64,000 bases of DNA. Source: Verrucomicrobiaceae bacterium (GTDB lineage: Bacteria; Verrucomicrobiota; Verrucomicrobiia; Verrucomicrobiales; Verrucomicrobiaceae). This document shows, in pieces, positions 11,685 through 22,500 of the stretch (positions are counted from its first letter, which is position 1; each line of letters begins with the position of its first letter). The notes under the pieces were generated by a model. That model did no database searches. It saw nothing but the letters and a program-made list of their open reading frames with translations, and had not been told where the DNA came from. The translations under genes were made by a program, and so were the position numbers. The stretch spans positions 94,324-158,323 of the forward strand of contig JAIBCL010000016.1 in assembly GCA_019694165.1 (NCBI GenBank), written 5' to 3'.

Positions 11685-12394
11685 GTGACGAGGTGGACGA
11701 CGCTTCCGCTAGTTTCTTCGATTTCGAGTGGATGACTTATGCAGGGCACACGGTCCCGTATAAATGAGATCGGAGTGTTGTGGTGGTGGCACCGAGTGTG
11801 GGATGGTTATCTGTAGGCTGCATGACCCGTCCCGGTCATGCAATGCTGGGGCGGCTCGCCGATGTGTTCGCGCAGGTGCCAGGTTCGCGTCAACAGCGTC
11901 AGTAGAGACACATGCCGGCAACCAGCCAAGCACTGAAGGAGTGAGCTATGCAATAGCGGGCGACGCGTTCGAGGTGCCGCCATGCGACATGATTTTGCCG
12001 GCGCATTCCAACACGCCGCGCCAACCTGCCGTCGCCGTCGCGCGGGCTGAAGCTGCGTTCCATTGCCGTCATCCGAAATCTCGATTGGTAGGTAGAGGGT
12101 GCACACGACAGCGGAAGAAGTGCGCGTATCGTGACGAGTCAGCCCCTGTTTGCGGGAGATCCGCCAAGCTTTCGAATGATTCGACAGTTCATGGTGGAAT
12201 TCATCTTTCGACCTTACAGCACACGCTTTGGTGACGCCTGGCACCGAAGGGAAGATCGACTGGTGACTTCAGACGCCGAGCCGCAGAATGCGGTATCCTC
12301 CGACGGCTTGATCGGAGACCGCCCGCCGCATTGTCCTTCCGCGCACGCATCAGGAAAGCATGGCGAGTAGTAGAGGATACTGGCGCTCCGGTTT
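11685..12394. other. 710-bp intergenic stretch without a supported gene
   Basis: No frame shows a recognisable protein. Open frames at 11764-12234 (+) and 11807-12244 (-) look like composition artefacts. A fragment reading GVSYAIAGDAFEVPPCDMILPAH in the plus frame near 11937-12005 faintly resembles a cupin core and might be a decayed dioxygenase-type gene, but this is speculative. A perfect 7-bp hairpin CATGACC/GGTCATG sits at 11821-11840. The stretch probably belongs to the same eroded zone as the IS remnants to its left. Confidence 0.5.
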
Positions 12395-13885
12395 TCAATC
12401 ATCCGCCTCCGCCGCGTCTTTGATGACGAAGCGGGCTTTCAGTTTGCAGACCTGCTGGGCGAGGCCGGCGGCTTCGACGCTTTGGAGGACTTCCTTGAAG
12501 TCTTTGTAGGCGTTGGGGGCTTCGTCGATGGGGTATTGGCGGGCGTTGTAGAGGATGTCGTGGGTTTCGAAGTCGGCGTTGACCTCCTGCTGGTTGAGAG
12601 TGCGGGCGGCGGCTTTGCGGCCCATGCAGCGACCGGCACCGTGATTCACGCTGTAGCAGCTTTTCACGGCATCGGGCTTGGCGACCATGACGACGGAGCC
12701 GTCGCGCGGATTTCCGGGCAGCAGGATGGGGTGGCCGGTTTCGGCGAAGGGCGTGTCTTTGAGCGCGTGGTGGCCGCCGGGGAAGGCACGCGTGGCACCT
12801 TTGCGGTGGACCCACGCGAGCTGGTTATCGACGACTTCCTGACGGGCGATGTTGTGGCTGATGAAGTACACGAGCTGGCCTTTCGTGCCGGGGAGCACTT
12901 CCTGGAAGGCCCCCAGCACGAGCGCGTTGATGAGCAGGTGGTTCACGGTGGCGAAGTTCGCCCCGAGCGCCATGTCATCGAGATACGCGTCCGCCTCGGG
13001 CGTTCCGAGCGGGGCATAGACGAGCTGTTTGTCATCGGCAGGAAACGGCAGGCCCCAGGTGCGGAAGAAGCCTTCTAGCGACTTGAACTGACGCTGCGCG
13101 AGGATGTTCCCAAAGCCGCGCGATCCGCAGTGGCTGAGGAAGGCGACGTGATTGTCCCGCAGGCCGAAAACCTCGGCGGTGCGGCGCATCGCGGGGTCAT
13201 CGGCGAGCTGCACGACCTCGCACTCACCGAAGTGGTTTCCCCCACCGTAGGAGCCGAGCTGGGTCATCTTGTTTTCAAAGCCGGGGAAGGCGTTGAAGGC
13301 ACGCATCTTGTCGAGGCGCTCGTGGAGTGTGGAGACGTTTCCATCGTGACCGAGGTGGGCGCTGTCTTCGCAACGCTGCGCCCACTCGGGCGGGATGCCG
13401 AGGGCGTCGCACACGCTGCGGCTCGCGCCTTCGGTGCAAACCTGCACGCCGAGATCGGCGGACACGCGGCGGGATTTTTTCGCCTCGCGCTGACCACGAC
13501 CCGCGCCAGTCGGCGTGCGGGCCACGATGGCGTCGATGAGCCGACGGCGGATGGTTTTATCGATGATTTCATCCGCGGGGATGTCCATCTGGAGCAGGGA
13601 CATGGAGCACTTGATGTCCACGCCGACCGGCCCTGGATAAATGTGCGTCGGCGAGACCATCACGCAGCCCACCGGCGCTCCGTAACCGCTGTGCGCGTCG
13701 GGATTGAGCACGAGATCGGTCACGCCCGGCGCAGAGCGCGAGTTGAGTGCCTGCTCGATGCAGGACGGATCAAAGCCCGCCCGGATCGCCTCCGTGCCGA
13801 TGACGGTGATTGGCTTTCCGGCGTTGTTACACGCTGGGAGAATGGCTTCGGCTTCGCCGGTGATGTGGAAAGGGGAGGGGGACAT
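12395..13885 (-). CDS. rtcB: RtcB-type RNA-splicing ligase
   Basis: A 496-residue RNA ligase that joins 2',3'-cyclic phosphate (or 3'-phosphate) ends to 5'-OH ends, using GTP and Mn2+ in the cytoplasm. Metal and active-site motifs are in order: GVDIKC (residues 88-93, Asp90 and Cys93), GGGNHFGE (214-221, His218), SHCGSRGFG (251-259, His252), HNIA (His344), and HGAGR (415-419), whose His415 corresponds to the guanylylated histidine. It is longer than E. coli RtcB (408) and nearer the length of the archaeal and human type. No RtcA, RtcR or archease gene is adjacent, so it is probably expressed on its own for RNA repair. The ATG at 13885 lacks an SD. Confidence 0.95.
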   Translation of the reverse strand: MSPSPFHITGEAEAILPACNNAGKPITVIGTEAIRAGFDPSCIEQALNSRSAPGVTDLVLNPDAHSGYGAPVGCVMVSPTHIYPGPVGVDIKCSMSLLQMDIPADEIIDKTIRRRLIDAIVARTPTGAGRGQREAKKSRRVSADLGVQVCTEGASRSVCDALGIPPEWAQRCEDSAHLGHDGNVSTLHERLDKMRAFNAFPGFENKMTQLGSYGGGNHFGECEVVQLADDPAMRRTAEVFGLRDNHVAFLSHCGSRGFGNILAQRQFKSLEGFFRTWGLPFPADDKQLVYAPLGTPEADAYLDDMALGANFATVNHLLINALVLGAFQEVLPGTKGQLVYFISHNIARQEVVDNQLAWVHRKGATRAFPGGHHALKDTPFAETGHPILLPGNPRDGSVVMVAKPDAVKSCYSVNHGAGRCMGRKAAARTLNQQEVNADFETHDILYNARQYPIDEAPNAYKDFKEVLQSVEAAGLAQQVCKLKARFVIKDAAEADD

Positions 13886-14100
13886 AAATTGATGGAGAAG
13901 TGAAGACAGGGCATGTGGCCATCAAGGGGAGGCGGGATCTCGAACGCACCGAAAATCGGCATGTGATGCCGCTCTTCGCCGGGTTGAAGCAATGCTCAGA
14001 GTCGAAGTTGAACGATGCGGACCGGGTGGAGAACCGCCTCAGGCGCTTCGATCCGGCTTGGAAAGACGTTCTGGCATGATGGCCGACCACCGCCGCGCGT
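13886..14100. other. short intergenic region
   Basis: A 215-bp gap between two minus-strand genes. It should contain the rtcB promoter. No clear -35/-10 pair or terminator hairpin was identified. Confidence 0.5.
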
Positions 14101-14889
14101 TCACCGCTGTGGCAGCGGCTCGTTGAGCGGGATCGGTTGCGCCGGATCGGGCTGGCGGGGTTGCGGTTGCGGTTGTGATATGGCTGGCGGAGGCGGCTGG
14201 CCTTCGAGAGGGATCTGGGTTGTGACCGGGCCTTGCGGCAGGGGACCGTCGTCCGTCGGCGGCGCGGGTTTCCTCCTGCCGAACAGACCGCTGAAGAATC
14301 CCCCCTTGCCTTTCTCCCCCGGGGCTGCGCCTTGAGCCTTCTTTTTCTTTTCCGCCTCGATGCGCCGCATTTCGTCGCGTTTTTCCTTCTTCGTCGTCGC
14401 GGTCATCTCGATGCCGTTGCCGGCTGAACGCGACTGGTTGATGTGCGGGTGCTCTTTCTCCAGGGCCTGGATCACCTCGCCTGGCACGCCGCTCCAGATG
14501 GTGAAAATGCCGTCCGTCACGGGCCGGTCGATGGTAACCAAGTCCACGGACTTGCCATTCACCTTCGAGAGCAGCACTTGGCCCACTTTCATGCGGGTGG
14601 CCAGCTCCAATGCGTTCGCCCCGCGGAAATCGAGTTTGAGCGTGACTCCGTAACCGTTGCCATCGGCTGCGGGAAACGGATGGAAGGCCGCGATGTTCGC
14701 GTGGCTGAACTCGGGCACCAGTTTGAAGATCATCCGCTGGCCGCCCACGGTCTCGGGAAAGACCATCCGCGGATTGTCCTCCTGTGATCCCTCGCCATGC
14801 ACTGAAATGGTAAACGCGGGTTTCTTGCTCATCCCCGTGCAAAGGATGATGCAGCAGAGGGCGAGACTGGACGCGGCGGCTCTTTTCAT
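14101..14889 (-). CDS. exported hypothetical protein with proline/glutamine-rich tail
   Basis: A 262-residue protein I do not recognise. A signal peptide is clear (MKRAAASSLALCCIILCTG). The Cys-containing end could be a lipoprotein site, but it does not fit the standard lipobox. A globular part follows (residues about 25-165), with FTISVHGEGSQEDNPRMVFPETVGGQRMIFKLVPEFS and VTLKLDFRGANALELATR. Then comes a charged linker rich in Lys and Glu (170-195), a GGFFSGLFGRRK segment, and a Pro/Gln-rich tail to the stop. The linker and tail look disordered and might span the envelope. Both flanking genes are also on the minus strand. The SD is missing. Confidence 0.75.
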   Translation of the reverse strand: MKRAAASSLALCCIILCTGMSKKPAFTISVHGEGSQEDNPRMVFPETVGGQRMIFKLVPEFSHANIAAFHPFPAADGNGYGVTLKLDFRGANALELATRMKVGQVLLSKVNGKSVDLVTIDRPVTDGIFTIWSGVPGEVIQALEKEHPHINQSRSAGNGIEMTATTKKEKRDEMRRIEAEKKKKAQGAAPGEKGKGGFFSGLFGRRKPAPPTDDGPLPQGPVTTQIPLEGQPPPPAISQPQPQPRQPDPAQPIPLNEPLPQR

Positions 14890-14986
14890 GCGCGCATCAA
14901 ATCAGAGCGCGCCGCAAAATGCAAGAGCGCAGGCGTTCAGGCGCTCGAAGACGAAGAAGATCGCGCTTGAGTCCCCGGTACGATTT

Positions 14987-16480
14987 TCAGTTGTCCTTCT
15001 TCTTCACCGCTGGCGGCGGCTCCTCGTACGTCTGCACGGGAAAGCGCTCGCGCATCCGCTGGCCGAGGACTTCCAAGACCTTTGCGTGCTCGGGTTTGTC
15101 CGCGACGTTGAGGTTGTTCTGCGGATCGACCGCCTGGTTGTAAAGCTCGATCTCCGTCTTCGCTCCCGGCTTCGTCCACTCGACATAGCGCCACTTGTCC
15201 GTGCGCATGGCCACGCCGAGATAGCCCGGGCCCTTCGGATACCAACTGAAGGCGGCGTCATTCACCTTCGCCTCCGGATCATCGAGCACTGGCTTCAGGC
15301 TCCGGCCTTGAAACCCATCGTTCGGGGGCAGGCCGCACAGCTCGGTGAGCGTGGGCGCGATGTCCACCGCCTGCACGATGGACTCCGTCGCGCGGCCCGC
15401 GTTCTTCATGCCCGGTACCGAGATGATGAACGTGTTCCTGGTGGCGCCTTCGTAGTTGTTGTGCTTCGCGCCCCACCATGTGTGCTCTCCCATGTAATAG
15501 CCGTGGTCGCTCCAGAACACGATGATCGTGTTCTTTGCCAGTCCGGTCTCCTTCAGAGCCGCCACCAGCCGGCCGACCTGCGCATCCACATAGCTGATGG
15601 CGGCCAGGTAGCCGTGCAGGCACTCGCGGGCAAACGACTCCGGCAGGTCCCCCTCCGGAACGCCCGCGTACCAGTGGAAATCCATGCCGGACGTGGCGGC
15701 AAAGGCAGGCGCTCCGCGTGGCAGGAAATTGTTCGCGGCCATCGGTATCTTCTCCCGCTCGTAGATGTCCCAGTACTTTTTCGGCGACACCCACGGCACA
15801 TGCGGATTGGCAAAACCGACCGCGAGAAAAAACGGCTTCTCCGGCGTCTTCGCGTGCTCGCGCAATTGTGCGATGGCGTTCACGGCGCAGTCCCCGTCGA
15901 GCAGGTCGTCATCACCGCATGCCACGGCATCAAAGGCGGGCACCGCGTAGTTCACGGCGCCCTTCCCCTTTGCCGGGGCTGTGATGCCTTTCTCCGCGAT
16001 CTCCTTTTTGCGCGCGGCCACGGCAGCCGTGCCGACGGGGCCGTTGCGCGGCTTGCGGCTGTGCCACGCCGGTACGGTCCAGGATGCATCGTCATCAATG
16101 CCGACGTGGTAGATTTTGCCCAGGCTGCGGCAGTGGTAGCCGTTGTTCTTGAAATGCTGGGGCATCGTCGTGATGTCGGGCATCGTCGTCCGCAGCGTGC
16201 GGCCGATTTCGAAAATGCCCGTCGTCGCCGGGTAGCGGCCGGTCAGCATGGAAATGCGCGAAGGCGAGCACAGCGCCTGCTGTACGTAGCTGCGCAGGAA
16301 GACCATTCCGTGGCGGGCAAGGGCGTCGAGATTCGGGGACTTCACCGTTTTGTCGCCGTAGCAGCCGAGCTGCGGCCGCATGTCATCCGAGGCGATGAAG
16401 AGGACATTCGGACGCTCCGCCGCCCGTGCGGACAACAACACTACGGCCAAGAACAAGGACACGAGCAGTTTGGTGGACAT
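14987..16480 (-). CDS. sulfatase, iduronate-2-sulfatase-like
   Basis: A 497-residue exported sulfatase. The ATG at 16480 is chosen over an in-frame start at 16561 because MSTKLLVSLFLAVVLLSARA is an immediate signal peptide. RPNVLFIASDDMRPQLGCYG binds the catalytic calcium. CSPSRISMLTGR (Cys71) is the formylglycine motif converted by a sulfatase-maturing enzyme. Later landmarks are GKIYHVGIDDDASW, FFLAVGFANPHVPWVSPKKYWD (iduronate-sulfatase style) and FWSDHGYYMGEHTWWGAKHNNYEGATRNTFI. It should remove sulfate esters from glycans in the periplasm. The substrate cannot be read from sequence. It is transcribed divergently from the permease at 16652, with 171 bp between starts. Confidence 0.93.
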   Translation of the reverse strand: MSTKLLVSLFLAVVLLSARAAERPNVLFIASDDMRPQLGCYGDKTVKSPNLDALARHGMVFLRSYVQQALCSPSRISMLTGRYPATTGIFEIGRTLRTTMPDITTMPQHFKNNGYHCRSLGKIYHVGIDDDASWTVPAWHSRKPRNGPVGTAAVAARKKEIAEKGITAPAKGKGAVNYAVPAFDAVACGDDDLLDGDCAVNAIAQLREHAKTPEKPFFLAVGFANPHVPWVSPKKYWDIYEREKIPMAANNFLPRGAPAFAATSGMDFHWYAGVPEGDLPESFARECLHGYLAAISYVDAQVGRLVAALKETGLAKNTIIVFWSDHGYYMGEHTWWGAKHNNYEGATRNTFIISVPGMKNAGRATESIVQAVDIAPTLTELCGLPPNDGFQGRSLKPVLDDPEAKVNDAAFSWYPKGPGYLGVAMRTDKWRYVEWTKPGAKTEIELYNQAVDPQNNLNVADKPEHAKVLEVLGQRMRERFPVQTYEEPPPAVKKKDN

Positions 16481-16651
16481 GCTGGTGCAACGAAGCGGCA
16501 GACGCGAAGTTGCAACACGTCCCCGGTGCGCCAGATCGGGCGGCGGCGTCTGGAGCCTCACGCGCTCTCACCGGAGCGCAGTGCGCGCCCAGCCCGGGTG
16601 CGCTCGTTTCCCCTTTCCCCTGCCACCGGACCGGCTACATCTCCCTCCCGC

Positions 16652-17968
16652 ATGTCTCACAAAACCATCTCGCTGCCCTCCGCTGTGTCGCTCGTCATCA
16701 CGAGCATGATCGGCGTCGGCGTCTTCACTTCGGTCGGGTTTCAATTGCTCGGGCTGCCGTCTGGATTTCCGATTCTGATGCTGTGGGTCGTCGGCGGTGT
16801 CGCTTCGCTGTGCGGCGCGCTGTGCTACGCGGAACTGGTGGCGATGATGCCGAAGTCCGGCGGCGAGTATCACATTCTGCGCGAGGCGTATCATCCGATG
16901 GCCGGCTTTCTTGCGGGTTGGATTTCCATCACGGCGGGCTTCGCGGCGCCCATCGCGGCGGTGGCAATGGCGTTCAGCAAATACGCTCAGAATCTCGGCC
17001 TCAACGTGCTGCCGCAAAATGTGACTGCAGCCACGCTCATCATCGTGATCGCGGCGGTTCACTTCGGCAGCCTGCGATTTATCGGCGGCTTTCTCACGGC
17101 GACGACGGGACTGAAAGTCGGGCTGATCCTCGCGTTTCTCGTCGGCGCGTTGTTCGTCGGCAAAGGCCAGAGTCCGTCGCTCGCGCCGAAGGCTGGCGAC
17201 ATGGCGCTGATGATGAGCCCCGACTTCGCCACGTCGCTCGTATATGTGATGTTCGCGTATCTCGGCTGGAACGGCGCGGCGTATGTCGCCAGTGAAGTGA
17301 AGGATCCGCAGCGCAATGTGCCGCTCGCCTTCTGCCTCGGCATTCTCGCCGTGATGGTGCTCTACATCACGCTGAACGCCGTCTTCCTCTGGTGTACGCC
17401 TTGGGACTCGATGAAGGGCCAGCTCGAGGCGGGCATCATCGCGGCGAAGTCCGTCTTCGGCGAAAATGGCGGCCGGCTGATGGGCGGTCTGATTTCCTTC
17501 GGCATCATCTCGACCGTCGCAGGCTTTACATGGGCCGGCTCGCGGGTGAACCAGCGCATCGGCCAGGATTTCGCCAGCCTCGGCTTCCTCGCGAGCATCA
17601 ATCGCAACGGCGCGCCAGCGATCGCGCTCGTGCTCCAGACGGTGCTCTCGCTCGTGATGCTTTTCTCCGGCAAGTTCGACGAAGTGATCAACTACCTCAT
17701 GTGCCAGCTCACGGTGTGCTCGATGCTCGCCGTGCTCGCGGTCGTGATCATGCGCTGGCGCGCGCCGCAGGATGAGCGTCCGTTCAAGGTGCCGCTGTAT
17801 CCGCTGCCGGTGATCATTTTCCTCGGCGTGTCGCTCTGGATGCTCGTGTTTCAAATCCGCGCGCGTCCCGCCGAGACGGCCTGGGGCCTCCTGACACTCG
17901 TCGTCGGCGGTGCGATCTACTTCTCCGTTCAGATGCATCAGCGCAAAACCGGCAAGACCAATGGCTGA
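16652..17968 (+). CDS. APC-family amino acid permease
   Basis: A 438-residue inner-membrane transporter with about 12 predicted hydrophobic segments. SAVSLVITSMIGVGVFTSVGFQLLG in segment 1 is the conserved unwound substrate-binding region (GxGxF) of amino acid/polyamine/organocation permeases. YAELVAMMPKSGGEYHILREAY (about residues 60-81) and the segment 6 FAYLGWNGAAYVASEVKDPQRNVP are also diagnostic. The open frame extends far upstream through the opposite sulfatase gene, but the ATG at 16652 is the natural start. The next gene (FAD oxidase) starts 53 bp downstream in the same direction and may be cotranscribed, suggesting uptake followed by oxidation. The substrate is unknown. Confidence 0.92.
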   Translation: MSHKTISLPSAVSLVITSMIGVGVFTSVGFQLLGLPSGFPILMLWVVGGVASLCGALCYAELVAMMPKSGGEYHILREAYHPMAGFLAGWISITAGFAAPIAAVAMAFSKYAQNLGLNVLPQNVTAATLIIVIAAVHFGSLRFIGGFLTATTGLKVGLILAFLVGALFVGKGQSPSLAPKAGDMALMMSPDFATSLVYVMFAYLGWNGAAYVASEVKDPQRNVPLAFCLGILAVMVLYITLNAVFLWCTPWDSMKGQLEAGIIAAKSVFGENGGRLMGGLISFGIISTVAGFTWAGSRVNQRIGQDFASLGFLASINRNGAPAIALVLQTVLSLVMLFSGKFDEVINYLMCQLTVCSMLAVLAVVIMRWRAPQDERPFKVPLYPLPVIIFLGVSLWMLVFQIRARPAETAWGLLTLVVGGAIYFSVQMHQRKTGKTNG

Positions 17969-18021
17969 ATCCGGCGGATGGCCGCAGTTGAAGTCATCCG
18001 GGTGCTCACCAATTTGCCGCC

Positions 18022-19395
18022 ATGCAAAAACTCGCCGCTGATCTCATCGCCCTGCTCGGAGACAAGGTCGTCTCCACCACCGCCGAGGATGTGGCCGCGC
18101 ACAGCGGTGACAAATGGTTCGCTTCCAGCCCGCCGGATGTTGTCGTGCTGCCGGAGACGACGGAGCAGGTGTCGAAGCTGCTGCGCTACGCGAACGAAAA
18201 CAAGATTCCCATCACGCCGCGCGGCGCGGGCGTCGGCTACGTCGGCGGCTGCGTGCCGTTGAAAGGCGGCATCGCGCTGTCGCTGATGCGGATGAACCGC
18301 ATCAAGGAGATCAACACGCAAGACGGCGTGGCCGTCGTCGAGCCGGGTGTGATCACCGGCGATCTCCAGCGTGCGGCGCGCGAACTCGGCTGGTTCTATC
18401 CGCCCGATCCCGCGAGTCTCAACGAGTGCAGCCTCGGCGGAAACATTGCCACGAACGCTGGCGGTCCGCGCTGCCTCAAATACGGTGTCACGAAGCAGTA
18501 TGTGCTCGGTCTCGAAGTCGTGATGGCCGACGGCTCCATCGTGCGCGCGGGCAGCCGCTGTCACAAAAACAAGACCGGTTTCGATCTCGTCGCGCTCATG
18601 GTCGGCTCGGAAGGCATGCTCGGCGTGGTGACAGAGGCCACTCTGCGCATTATCCCGCATCCGCCGGTGCGCGCGATGATCTCCGCCGGCTTCTCTTCCT
18701 TCGCCGCAGCGGCGAATGCGGTGCAGCAGATTCTCGGCAACGGCTTCCTGCCATCCGCGCTCGAGATCGCCGACAAGTTCACGCTGCGCGCCGCGCGCGA
18801 GTATCTTGGCGAGAGCGTCACGCCGGATGGCGATGCGCACTTGCTCGTCGAGATCGATGGCCAGCCAGACTCCGTGGATGGCGAGATCGCGCAAATCTCC
18901 GATCTCGTGGACAAGCTCGGCTGCGTCTGCCTGGAGCGCGCCATCGGCGATGAAGCGTGTGATCGCTTCTGGAAGCTGCGTCGCGAGTTCAGCTACAGCC
19001 TGCGAAACACCGGCCTCATCAAGCTGAACGAAGACATCGTCGTGCCGCGGAGCCGGCTCGTTGATCTCGTCGATTTCGCAGAGGGCTTGCAGGCCGAGTT
19101 CGGCTTCCCCGTGGCCTGTTTCGGTCACGCCGGCGATGGGAACATTCATGTGAACATCATGGTGCCAAACATGGACGAGCCCGAGATCCGCGAACGCGCC
19201 GAGGCCGCACTCGACCGTCTTTTCCATCAAGTGCTCGACTGGAACGGTGTCGTCACCGGCGAACACGGCATCGGCATCGCGAAGCAGCGTTGGTGGAGCG
19301 ATGCCGTCTCCGAGACCGCGCGCTCCGCCCACCTCGCCATCAAGCGCGCTCTCGATCCGAATGGGATTTTGAATCCGGGGAAGTTTTTAGCGTGA
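18022..19395 (+). CDS. glcD: FAD-linked oxidase, glycolate oxidase subunit GlcD-like
   Basis: A 457-residue flavoprotein of the vanillyl-alcohol-oxidase fold. The N-terminal FAD-binding domain has PRGAGVGYVGGCVPLKGGIALSLMRMNRI (about residues 68-96), PPDPAS (about 129-134) and GGNIATNAGGPRCLKYGVTKQYVLGLEVV (about 140-168). The C-terminal substrate domain has CFGHAGDGNIHVNI and GVVTGEHGIG. Enzymes of this type oxidise 2-hydroxy acids such as glycolate or D-lactate. No GlcE or GlcF partner follows, so a stand-alone dehydrogenase is more likely than a complete glycolate oxidase complex. It lies 53 bp behind the APC permease. Confidence 0.9.
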   Translation: MQKLAADLIALLGDKVVSTTAEDVAAHSGDKWFASSPPDVVVLPETTEQVSKLLRYANENKIPITPRGAGVGYVGGCVPLKGGIALSLMRMNRIKEINTQDGVAVVEPGVITGDLQRAARELGWFYPPDPASLNECSLGGNIATNAGGPRCLKYGVTKQYVLGLEVVMADGSIVRAGSRCHKNKTGFDLVALMVGSEGMLGVVTEATLRIIPHPPVRAMISAGFSSFAAAANAVQQILGNGFLPSALEIADKFTLRAAREYLGESVTPDGDAHLLVEIDGQPDSVDGEIAQISDLVDKLGCVCLERAIGDEACDRFWKLRREFSYSLRNTGLIKLNEDIVVPRSRLVDLVDFAEGLQAEFGFPVACFGHAGDGNIHVNIMVPNMDEPEIRERAEAALDRLFHQVLDWNGVVTGEHGIGIAKQRWWSDAVSETARSAHLAIKRALDPNGILNPGKFLA

Positions 19396-19505
19396 TTCGA
19401 TTGGCATTTGGCCCTATGAACTGGGGCGATCTTCGCGTGAAGCTTAAATGGAGGATTGTCTTGAAGCGGCGAACCGCTAGAATGGAGGGCGATCCCCCTC
19501 GTTTT

Positions 19506-22500
19506 ATGCATGGGTGTCACTTTGTTTTTCTAATCTTCCTGTTGGCCGCCGTGACCATTTCACCAGGCGGATCTACAGCTGCGGGGAACGAGTCGATTCA
19601 AATAAGCAGCCACCTCCCATCAGACAGCGACACCAAGGAGGAGGGTGCAGCGGCGAACCCCAACGCACCTGCATACTTTGCGTGGAGCGGCTTGCCGACA
19701 AGCGTCACCCAAGACACGCTCTTCAGCGTGACCGCCACGGCGAAGGACAACGTTGGCGGCACTCTGACGGGCTATACGGATCCGACGACGGTGGAAGTGG
19801 TCATGCCATTTTTTGACCGCACCATCGGATCGAGTTCATCGAACACCTCTACGACGAAGATATACAACACGGCTTTTCACGACTCGCGCGCGCAGGTGAT
19901 CTATACCGCTGCGGAACTGGGTTCCTCGTCCCAGTGGATCGGGGCGATGGCATTTAGCTCGTCTGCTTCTGGCGGTCAGCCCATGCTGAATTTCACGATC
20001 CGTATGAAGCACACGGACAAGACGAGTTTCGATGGCGAGACGTGGGAGGCTGGCGACTGGACTACAGTGCTGGTGACGCCCAGCAGCGCGTCCACTACCA
20101 CTTTCCACATCTTTAACACGCCGTTCTTTTTCAATGGAACACAGAACCTGATGATCGATGTAAGTTTCAACAACACGACCGCGACGACGGCGGGGCAGTT
20201 GCGCTACGTTGCATCGGCTGCCAATCGGGTTTTGTCCGGCACGAGCAACAGTGCGCTGGGCGATCCGCTGACATGGACGGGCGCCACCGGGCCGACGCCT
20301 GTTGTTTCAAACGAACTGCCCACGTTAAGTTTTTACAACGCGCGTTCCTTGGGAGCGATTCCGTCCTCTCCGGTTCCGTTTACCAGCGGTGCATGGAGCG
20401 GCCCGGCATTTGTGCCCACCAACTCCAACAGCACCGCGTGGCTGCTGGCCACCGCTCCCTCGGGCGGTTTGGGATTCAGCAACAAGTTCACGGTCATTAG
20501 CACGACGGTGGTGACGACCGGCACAGCCACCGTTTTCTCCGACGGTTTTGAAACGGGCGCTCTCGGCCCGGCATGGAACACGACAGACGGCAGCAGAGGA
20601 ACGGCACGCACGCAGGTGACCTTAGCGAACACGCCGCGCGCTGGGGTCTACCATCTCACCATGGACACCACGAGCCTGACGACCGGCACTTTTGCCCGGA
20701 ACGCTCCGACGTTGACCATCGACCTCGCCGGGCGCAAAAACGTATCGCTTGAGTGGTACGCGAAAGGCTTTTCGGAGGAAGGCCATGCCCCTGCAACTGT
20801 CGGCCCCTTCGGCACGATGAGTGGCTACTCAAATTCCGACAGCGTCGCTATCAGCCCCGATGGCGTAACATGGGTGGAGGTGGCCGCCCTGCGCGGACTG
20901 CCGTCATCGTATGGAAGCCTCAGCCGCGTAATTCTAGATCCGGTGCTTCAGCGCCTGGGTTGGAGCTTCAACTCCACCTTCCGGCTCCGCTTCTCCCAAT
21001 ACGATGATCAGGCGATTCCGAGCGACGGCATCGCCATTGACGATGTTGCGGTGAGGGCGAATCCCTTCACCGCCATCAATGTCGCGCTGCCATCGACGAT
21101 CACTGAAGGGACGCTGGCATTGCCGGTCACGATCACGCTCCCAAGTGCCCCAGCGACGAGCACGAGCGTGTCCCTCACGTCCAGCGCGGGTGCCCGGCTG
21201 TCCATCGTATCTCCGGTGACAGTGCCCGCCGGTCAGACATCAGCGACCACTACCGTGAGCGCGCCGGATGACTCCTTCGCGGACGTCGGAAAGAGTGTCT
21301 ATGTCACCGCCACCGCCTCGGGCTTCACGACGAGCTACACGCATACACGTGTGATCGACAATGAGACGCCGGTCCTCACCGTGACTCTGCCGCCATCCGT
21401 CGCCGAGGGTGGACTCAGCGTAACCGGCACCGTAACGCTGTCCCGCGCCCTGTCGGCGGCTTCGGCTGCGACCGTTTATCTCTCCTCCAGCGATACGGCG
21501 GAGGCCGTGGTGTCAGGCAGCGTTAATTTCGCAGCGGGAAGCCTGACTGCCGGTTTCACGGTATCGGCCGTGAATGATTCGCGCTTCGATGGAACGCGAT
21601 CAGTCTCCATCACCGCCAGCAGCATCGGGATGATCGGGGGATCGGCCAGCATCGACGTCCTGGACAACGAGAGCACTCAACTGGTGCTTGCCTTGCCGGC
21701 GGAAGTGCGCGAGGCCGGATCGGCGGGCGTGGGAACCGTGACCATTTCCGGAATGCTGGAGAGCGATCTTTCCATTAGCCTGACGTCTGCTGATCCTGCG
21801 ATGGCAACGGTGCCATCCAGCGTGATTATCCCGGCAGGATCAACCACAGCTGGCTTTTCCATTACAGCCGTTGACGACGCCATTGCCGATGGGGCGCAGA
21901 CGACAGGCATCACAGCGAGCGCCGCCGGCTATGCATCCGACACCAAGTCCGTCACCGTGCTGGACAATGACGCAAGTTCTTTCGCCATCTCTGCGGTGCC
22001 GGATCCGCAACCGCGGAATCTGCCCTTTGCCATCACCATAACGGCGAAGGACGGCGCAGGTGACACGCAATCCTATTTTAACAGCGGTGTGACGCTACGC
22101 GCCTTTTCGAACGGGATGCAGATCGGATGCACGCCCTCATTAATTCCGGGAGCGAGTTTTCAGGGCGGTGCATGGACTGGCAATGTGACGATCACGACGG
22201 CCGCCTCTGGGGTGGTGATCGAGGCAAGCACGACAGGCGGAGCCTTGGGTCTGTCCAACAGCTTCGACGTCGTAGCGGGATCGCCCGTCAGACTGGCGTT
22301 CTCACTAGTTGCCTCGCCGCATCCAAGTGACACGCCGCTGAACGCGCAGGTATTCGCGGCGGACTCCAACGGTGCGCTGGTCAACGAAGTAAACGGACCG
22401 GTCGTGGTGGAGGCAGTTGGAACCTTCGCGATGAGGCCCAGCGGAGAGGGGGTAAATGCAGATGGCACGCTCTTCCCGTCCGCGTCCAACTCCAGGTCGC

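Noticed and set aside
11764..12244. Two overlapping open frames in the 710-bp gap
   Set aside because: Neither resembles a protein family convincingly. A faint cupin-like fragment is too weak to call a gene.
14657..16651. Long N-terminal extension of the APC permease frame through the opposite sulfatase gene
   Set aside because: The extension is the antisense of a convincing sulfatase. The permease family start lies at 16652.
16568..19332. Minus-strand frames of 456 and 464 codons opposite the permease and the FAD oxidase
   Set aside because: Both are mirror frames caused by high GC and codon bias. The plus-strand proteins have clear domains.
19290..19505. Earlier start of the giant protein inside the FAD oxidase gene
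   Set aside because: The extra residues are basic, low in hydrophobicity and precede a proper signal peptide at 19506.
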